Shown here: positions 6,515 through 9,320 of the stretch, in pieces
Layout of the letters: the number at the start of each line of letters is the position of its first letter
Numbering within the stretch: the stretch's first letter is position 1
DNA from: Terriglobia bacterium
GTDB lineage: Bacteria > Acidobacteriota > Terriglobia > UBA7540
Assembly: GCA_020072905.1 (NCBI GenBank)
Contig: JAIQGB010000174.1
Coordinates: 1 to 9,320, forward strand
Reading direction: 5' to 3'
Length of the DNA: 9,320 nt
Program-made: the position numbers and the translations under genes
The notes under the pieces: model-generated
The model's database searches: none
Told to the model about the DNA's origin: nothing
What the model saw: the letters and a program-made list of their open reading frames with translations, nothing else

Positions 6515-6542
6515 AGGGGCGGTTCCCTAACCGCCCCTTTTT
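6515..6542 (+). terminator. Intrinsic terminator of the molybdenum hydroxylase operon
   Basis: AGGGGCGGTT (6515-6524), loop CCCT, AACCGCCCCT (6529-6538) forms a perfect 10-bp GC-rich stem directly followed by a T-run (6538-6542, TTTTT, then CTTTC). It closes the four-gene operon before the DUF1326 promoter. Confidence 0.9.
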
Positions 6543-6582
6543 CTTTCACTTCCCCGCCAATCAACGCTCCCCGCCTTTCCTG

Positions 6583-6611
6583 TTGAAAGAGCTTGCAAGG
6601 AGATGTACAAT
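6583..6611 (+). promoter_or_regulatory. Sigma-70 promoter of the DUF1326 gene
   Basis: TTGAAA (6583-6588), a 17-base spacer and TACAAT (6606-6611) match consensus at 4 of 6 and 5 of 6. The predicted start near 6618 leaves a leader of about 40 bases containing AGGAGG (6645-6650) before the ATG at 6660. Together with the terminator upstream it makes this gene an independent unit. Confidence 0.65.
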
Positions 6612-6659
6612 TAGTCCTTCAGGGCGACGTGTAACAAAACTGGCAGGAGGTCTAGGAAA

Positions 6660-7331
6660 ATGCGGAAAATCCTAACCGCAGGGTCGTTGGGGCTTTTTGT
6701 CCTGGCTCTGGCCGCCATGACGGCGAAGGCCGCCATCCGCGGCGATTACATCGAAGTGCGCAGCGCGGATGTGTACACCGGCGCATGTTTTGCCAATTCC
6801 GAAGTCGGCTTGGTCGGCAAAGAAGCCATTCTCGCCTGGAAGGTGAAGGACGGAAACTGGAATGGTGTAGACCTGAGCGGGTTGGGCGTAGTGGCGGTTG
6901 TCCGGGCGCAGTCGACGCTGGGCGATCCGTACCACAATCCCTATCCCGCCAAATCCGTTCTGATCCTTGACGAGCGCGCCTCGCCTGCGCAGCGCGAAGC
7001 GCTCGAAGCCTTCGCGAAGGCGATGGCCGGGAAACTGGTTGAGCATGTCGTGCGAGTCGACGCCGCGCCCATCGATCTGGAGGTCGTGCCGGGCCACCAC
7101 GACGCGCGTGCCAAGCTTACCGCTGGGACTCTAGCGCGCATCGAGACGCGCTCGCTTTGCACTGGCGATCACCTCTGCGGGAACGAATTCGTCTACTATC
7201 CACCGCTCACCCAGGTCGCCAACGCCATGCCCGCCTATACGATTGAAGAGGCTTTCACCGGCAAGGGCTTGGACGCTGTCTGGTGGCGCGCCGACAAGCG
7301 CAGCGCGTTCATTGGCAGCTTCGCCCGGTAA
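6660..7331 (+). CDS. Secreted DUF1326 domain protein
   Basis: A 223-residue protein with a cleavable Sec signal: basic MRKIL, a hydrophobic core to about residue 20, and AKA-A (24/25) as the likely cleavage site. The mature part is a DUF1326 domain, recognised from GDYIEVRSADVYTGACF (28-44), EVGLVGKEAILAWKV and WNGVDLSGLGVVAVV. The function of DUF1326 is not established. Three cysteines remain in the mature protein (C43, C167, C173), with SLCTGDHLCGNE forming a close pair next to H146-H147 and H171, so a disulfide or metal site is conceivable. Start: the ATG has AGGAGG nine bases upstream. It has its own promoter and is cut off from the hydroxylase operon by a terminator. Export to periplasm or outside is inferred from the signal. 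Confidence 0.87.
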   Translation: MRKILTAGSLGLFVLALAAMTAKAAIRGDYIEVRSADVYTGACFANSEVGLVGKEAILAWKVKDGNWNGVDLSGLGVVAVVRAQSTLGDPYHNPYPAKSVLILDERASPAQREALEAFAKAMAGKLVEHVVRVDAAPIDLEVVPGHHDARAKLTAGTLARIETRSLCTGDHLCGNEFVYYPPLTQVANAMPAYTIEEAFTGKGLDAVWWRADKRSAFIGSFAR

Positions 7332-7587
7332 AAACGCGAGCTGCGGCTTTGAGTCCGTTCGGCTGGCTCACGGCAGACTCTGCGGAGGGCCTGCCGTTGC
7401 CGGGGGAAAACCCAAAAGCAGATTCTTGCCTCGTCTTGTGGCATGCGACACAGGCCTTCGCTTGGAATGTCATGCGCAGTAATTAGTTATCGTCCTTCGC
7501 ACCTTCGGACAAGAAAGAACGGGAGGTCGCAGCAAACGGCTTCCCGTTTTTTGCTTTCTGCATCATAATTTTGAAGGAGGCTCTCTC
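7332..7587 (+). other. Hairpin-rich intergenic leader upstream of the 7588 gene
   Basis: This 256-base gap has no convincing gene but several inverted repeats. Hairpin A: ACGGCAG (7370-7376) pairs with CTGCCGT (7391-7397), with an inner CTC/GAG closing a TGCG loop. Hairpin B: GCAT-GACA (7441-7450, with a two-base bulge) pairs with TGTCATGC (7468-7475). A third hairpin with a T-run is listed separately as a terminator. No known riboswitch consensus was recognised. I see no good promoter between the terminator and the ATG at 7588, so the terminator may lie inside a transcribed leader. Confidence 0.45.
7518..7552 (+). terminator. Intrinsic terminator 35 bases before the 7588 gene (end of DUF1326 unit or attenuator)
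   Basis: ACGGGAGGTCG (7519-7529) pairs with CGGCTTCCCGT (7537-7547), an 11-bp stem with two G-T pairs and a 7-base loop, extended by A7518-T7548 and followed by TTTTTT (7547-7552). It may simply end DUF1326 transcription. Its closeness to the next ribosome binding site, with only a CATAAT (7564-7569) and no -35 between, leaves attenuation open. Confidence 0.8.
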
Positions 7588-8259
7588 ATGCGACGAATGC
7601 TTCGGGTGTTCCCTGCCCTGGCGACGGCGATGCTCTTGGCGGCTTCGGTATTCGCACAGGGCGACTACAAAGTCGAAACAATCCCCGCTCCGGCGGCGGC
7701 AGATGTGCCCAAGGCATTACTCGATGTCCTCGATGCGCAAGGCGCGCGCGTCACCGGTGACCAGGGCGTGGTCTGCGAAGTCTGGTTGCGCAAGGGGATG
7801 GAGCTCGGCCAACCCGCCGGCGGCCTGGGCGACACTTTGTACGGTCAGCTAGGAACAGGAAATGTTGTAGGCGTGCTGCATTTCCCCAGTCAGTCCGCCG
7901 ACTTCCGCGGCCAGATCATCAAGCCGGGCTATTACGTTCTTCGCCATGCGCTGATCCCGCAGGACGGCGCGCACATGGGCGCTTACGCGACGCGTGACGC
8001 TCTACTGCTCACCCCCGCCGCCGCCGACACGCAAATTGACCAGACTCTGGCCTTTGAGGATATGGTGAAGCTCAGCCGGCAGGCTTCCGGCACGCCGCAT
8101 CCCGGGTTTCTGGTGATGAGCGCAGTGAGCGACGGCGCTTCGTTCCCGTCCGTGGTGAAGGACGACACGGGCCACTGGAACCTTCAAATGAAGGTGCAGG
8201 GCAAGAACGGCGAGCTGCCCATCGGGATCACCGTGGTTGGAAAGTGGGAAGGGGCGTGA
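7588..8259 (+). CDS. Secreted protein of unknown function
   Basis: A 223-residue exported protein I cannot name. Seen: a Sec signal (MRRMLRVFPALATAMLLAASVFA, likely cut after VFA at 23), then a mature region rich in beta-strand-like segments. The most distinctive stretch is GYYVLRHALIPQDGAHMGAYATRD (114-137), followed by ALLLTPAAADTQ; I recall similar text in uncharacterised proteins of Acidobacteria, without a known role. It has a single mature cysteine (C63, in VVCEVWLRKG). The C-terminus (WNLQMKVQG...LPIGITVVGKW) looks like edge strands of a beta-sandwich. Start: AGGAGG (7576-7581) precedes the ATG by six bases. The next secreted protein starts 41 bases after its stop, probably on the same message. 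Expression may depend on read-through of the terminator at 7518-7552. Confidence 0.8.
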   Translation: MRRMLRVFPALATAMLLAASVFAQGDYKVETIPAPAAADVPKALLDVLDAQGARVTGDQGVVCEVWLRKGMELGQPAGGLGDTLYGQLGTGNVVGVLHFPSQSADFRGQIIKPGYYVLRHALIPQDGAHMGAYATRDALLLTPAAADTQIDQTLAFEDMVKLSRQASGTPHPGFLVMSAVSDGASFPSVVKDDTGHWNLQMKVQGKNGELPIGITVVGKWEGA

Positions 8260-8300
8260 GCCCGAGTCTCGCGCTACTCTCTCGAGTTGGGAATGGTGTT

Positions 8301-8738
8301 ATGCGGCGAGAACTCAAGACGCATAGCTTGATTGCGCTGCTCGCGGTCGCCTCCCTGGGCTTCGCGATTCCGGGGCTTTGCGTCCAGACGGGCAACGCCA
8401 AGCCGGAGCTTCCAATCGAGGGGAAGTTGGTGCAACTTCCGGGCTCCGGGCCCGTCCTGCGGGTCAAGGGCAAGGACTACGAGCTCAGCACTCGAACCAC
8501 TTGGCTTTTCCACACGCTCCAGGACAAGCGCCTCACCGGTCGAGAACTCCGCGTGGAAGGCGAGTGGCAGCCTGACGGCACGTTGAAGGTGAACCACTTC
8601 TACACCGTGCACAACGGCCAGCTCTTCCGCGTGCGCTATTTCTGCGAGGTCTGCAACATCGAAGCGCTCGAGCCCGGCAATTGCGTCTGCTGCCAGCAGC
8701 CCACGGAAATGCAGGAAATCCCCGTCCCGGAAAAGTAG
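8301..8738 (+). CDS. Small secreted protein with C-terminal CxxC...CxCC metal-site motif
   Basis: A 145-residue protein with an N-terminal signal (MRRELKTHSLIALLAVASLGFAIPGLC). C27 near its end lacks a proper lipobox (PGLC), so lipidation is doubtful. Residues about 38-105 look like a small beta-barrel (EGKLVQLPGSGPVLRVKGKDYEL..., RELRVEGEWQPDGTLKV). The C-terminus carries FCEVCNIEALEPGNCVCCQ: C115, C118, C128, C130 and C131, spacing CxxC-x9-CxCC, suited to zinc or an Fe-S/copper site. I recall similar tails (WCxVC...CMCCQ) in uncharacterised acidobacterial proteins; the function is unknown. Start: the frame is open back to a GTG at 8244 that overlaps the previous gene, but the ATG at 8301 begins the signal peptide. 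The ribosome binding site is weak (GGGA). The stop TAG is itself the first arm of an inverted repeat. Confidence 0.8.
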   Translation: MRRELKTHSLIALLAVASLGFAIPGLCVQTGNAKPELPIEGKLVQLPGSGPVLRVKGKDYELSTRTTWLFHTLQDKRLTGRELRVEGEWQPDGTLKVNHFYTVHNGQLFRVRYFCEVCNIEALEPGNCVCCQQPTEMQEIPVPEK

Positions 8739-8783
8739 CGCCAGGCTTCAGCCCGGCATCTGCCGCCCTGAAGGGGGGCGCTA
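8736..8783. repeat. Imperfect inverted repeat starting in the stop codon of the Cys-rich gene
   Basis: TAGCGCC-agg-CTTCAG (8736-8751) pairs with CTGAAG-ggg-GGCGCTA (8768-8783): 13 of 16 positions pair, around a 16-base loop. There is no T-run. It resembles the short dispersed palindromes common between genes in Acidobacteria; this recollection was not checked. It may act as a 3'-end stabiliser. Confidence 0.6.
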
Positions 8784-8850
8784 CAAGTGAAACGTAGGGC
8801 GCTACCCGCGAGTGGGCTCGGTTGACAGTCCGTGCTGCCGGGTGCTACAA
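8776..8850 (+). repeat. Three short direct repeats GGGYGCTAC
   Basis: GGGCGCTAC occurs at 8776-8784 and 8797-8805, and GGGTGCTAC at 8840-8848, all in the gap before tRNA-His. The first is the right arm of the inverted repeat beginning at 8736. The second sits in a small palindrome GTAGGGCGCTAC (8794-8805). This looks like a nest of partial copies of one dispersed element. Confidence 0.55.
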
Positions 8851-8851
8851 A
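8822..8851 (+). promoter_or_regulatory. Sigma-70 promoter of tRNA-His
   Basis: A perfect TTGACA (8822-8827) is followed after 18 bases by TACAAA (8846-8851, 4 of 6). Transcription would begin near 8858, about 30 bases before the tRNA. The third GGGYGCTAC repeat overlaps the spacer and the -10 element. Confidence 0.6.
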
Positions 8852-8888
8852 AGTGAGAAGGCCACTCCGCACCAGCCAAGGCCGAGGT

Positions 8889-8966
8889 GGTGAGCGTAGC
8901 TCAGCTTGGTAGAGCGCCAGACTGTGGATCTGGACGTCGCGGGTTCGAATCCCGTCGCTCACCCCA
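8889..8966 (+). tRNA. tRNA-His (anticodon GTG)
   Basis: All parts fold. The acceptor is GTGAGCG (8890-8896) with CGCTCAC (8956-8962). The D-arm is GCTC...GAGC. The anticodon stem is CCAGA/TCTGG around the loop CTGTGGA, with anticodon GTG at 8924-8926. The T-arm is GCGGG-TTCGAAT-CCCGT (one G-T pair). The histidine identity pair G-1 (8889) to C73 (8963) is encoded, and CCA (8964-8966) is encoded in the DNA. The 78-base length includes G-1 and CCA. Confidence 0.97.
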
Positions 8967-8995
8967 AATCTCTCTGCCGCAGTGCAAACCAAACG

Positions 8996-9153
8996 TTGAT
9001 CAAGAGAATCCTGGCGGGCATTGAAATCCGTGGGACGAAGACGGCGGTGCTGATTTCCACCCCCTCGTCGGAAGAAATCACGCGCGTCGAGCTCCCCGCC
9101 GCCCGGCGAAAGACCCGCAGCACGCCATCGGACTCATCAAGGAATTGAGATAG
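8996..9153 (+). pseudogene. Possible decayed N-terminus of a ROK-family sugar kinase
   Basis: About 30 bases after the tRNA, the frame starting at TTG 8996 reads LIKRILAGIEIRGTKTAVL and continues to RVELPA near 9101. This resembles the ROK kinase N-terminus ILAGIEIGGTK (ATP-phosphate loop), with one Gly changed to Arg. Just after, the similarity appears to move to another frame (about 9102-9150, RPAKDPQHAIGLIKELR), then meets TAG at 9151. There is no ribosome binding site, and no later ROK motif was seen before the window ends. It is best read as a frameshifted remnant; chance similarity over about 45 residues cannot be excluded. The longer frame back to 8906 is only the tRNA read as protein. 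Confidence 0.35.
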
Positions 9154-9320
9154 GAAAGCAACGGACGCCTGGGCGAGACCATCAGCGCGACATCCCACGG
9201 CTCCCATTCGCTCCTGCACACTCCCCTTGAAAGGCAGCCTTTCAAGGGTATCGAGAACGAGAGGTCGCCTATGGCCTGGCCGGGACAGATTTCCAGTGAT
9301 GCCTGTCTAGAGGAAACGCG
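9154..9320. other. Terminal stretch without a recognisable gene
   Basis: No convincing gene was seen on either strand here. Several frames are open for short lengths without a ribosome binding site. The only clear structure is the inverted repeat at 9224-9248. A weak GACAG...CTGTC pair (about 9290-9308) sits near the end. A gene could begin beyond the window. Confidence 0.5.
9224..9248. repeat. Perfect 11-bp inverted repeat with 3-base loop
   Basis: CCCTTGAAAGG (9224-9234), loop CAG, CCTTTCAAGGG (9238-9248). There is no T-run on either side, so it is not a normal intrinsic terminator. It could be an operator-like palindrome, a REP-type element or a 3'-end hairpin. Confidence 0.75.

Noticed and set aside
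7283..7486. 67-codon frame running from the DUF1326 gene into the leader
   Set aside because: It starts inside DUF1326 out of frame, has no ribosome binding site and its translation looks random.
7332..7552. Known riboswitch (cobalamin, TPP, Moco, c-di-GMP)
   Set aside because: I could not match any conserved core to this leader; only generic hairpins and a terminator are supported.
8906..9148. 80-codon frame beginning inside tRNA-His
   Set aside because: Its first part is the tRNA read as protein (the familiar DVAGSNPVAHP artefact). Only the stretch after 8996 was considered, as a possible ROK remnant.
1..9320. CRISPR array, transposon, phage or toxin-antitoxin module
   Set aside because: No regularly spaced repeats, transposase, integrase or paired small toxin/antitoxin genes were seen; the lone XRE gene has no toxin-like neighbour.

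Overview
The window is GC-rich, densely coded bacterial DNA. It most resembles a soil Acidobacteriota (Terriglobia-like) chromosome. This placement is inference from gene content: a receiver-PilZ protein, a short XRE regulator, a Tat-exported molybdenum hydroxylase, a DUF1326 protein, a small Cys-rich secreted protein, and dispersed GGGCGCTAC-type intergenic repeats. No phylogenetic marker is present except tRNA-His. No CRISPR array, transposase, phage gene or defence cassette was found.

Layout. (1) 3-485 (+) is the 3' part of a response-regulator receiver domain fused to a c-di-GMP-binding PilZ domain. It converges on (2) a short XRE-type regulator (606-944, -), whose sigma-70 promoter sits so that the transcript would begin at the ATG, and (3) a double-SIS, GlmS-like protein (1077-2120, -). 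(4) A divergent intergenic region (2121-2491) carries a perfect extended -10 promoter reading right. (5) A tightly packed operon at 2492-6474 (+) encodes a three-subunit molybdenum hydroxylase in the order 2Fe-2S subunit, molybdopterin subunit, FAD subunit, with overlapping stop and start codons. A 71-residue Cys/His-rich protein of unknown function, with a strong ribosome binding site, ends the operon. Two closely related hairpins follow, the second a textbook terminator. (6) A DUF1326 secreted protein (6660-7331, +) has its own promoter. (7) A hairpin-rich intergenic leader (7332-7587) ends in a terminator 35 nt before (8) a secreted protein of unknown function (7588-8259) and (9) a small secreted protein with a CxxC...CxCC cluster (8301-8738). 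(10) Short dispersed repeats lead into tRNA-His(GUG) with its own promoter. (11) The last 350 bases have no intact gene. They hold a possible decayed ROK-kinase N-terminus and a perfect 11-bp inverted repeat.

How the genes may work together. The hydroxylase operon is the metabolic core. The small subunit has a twin-arginine signal and the other two subunits have no signal, so the folded trimer is probably carried out together to the periplasm, as for E. coli PaoABC. Its substrate cannot be read from sequence; an aldehyde or N-heterocycle is likely. The three secreted proteins downstream are also extracytoplasmic, but a functional link to the hydroxylase is not shown. The best candidates for something undescribed are the small Cys/His protein closing the operon and the structured leader with an internal terminator at 7370-7552.
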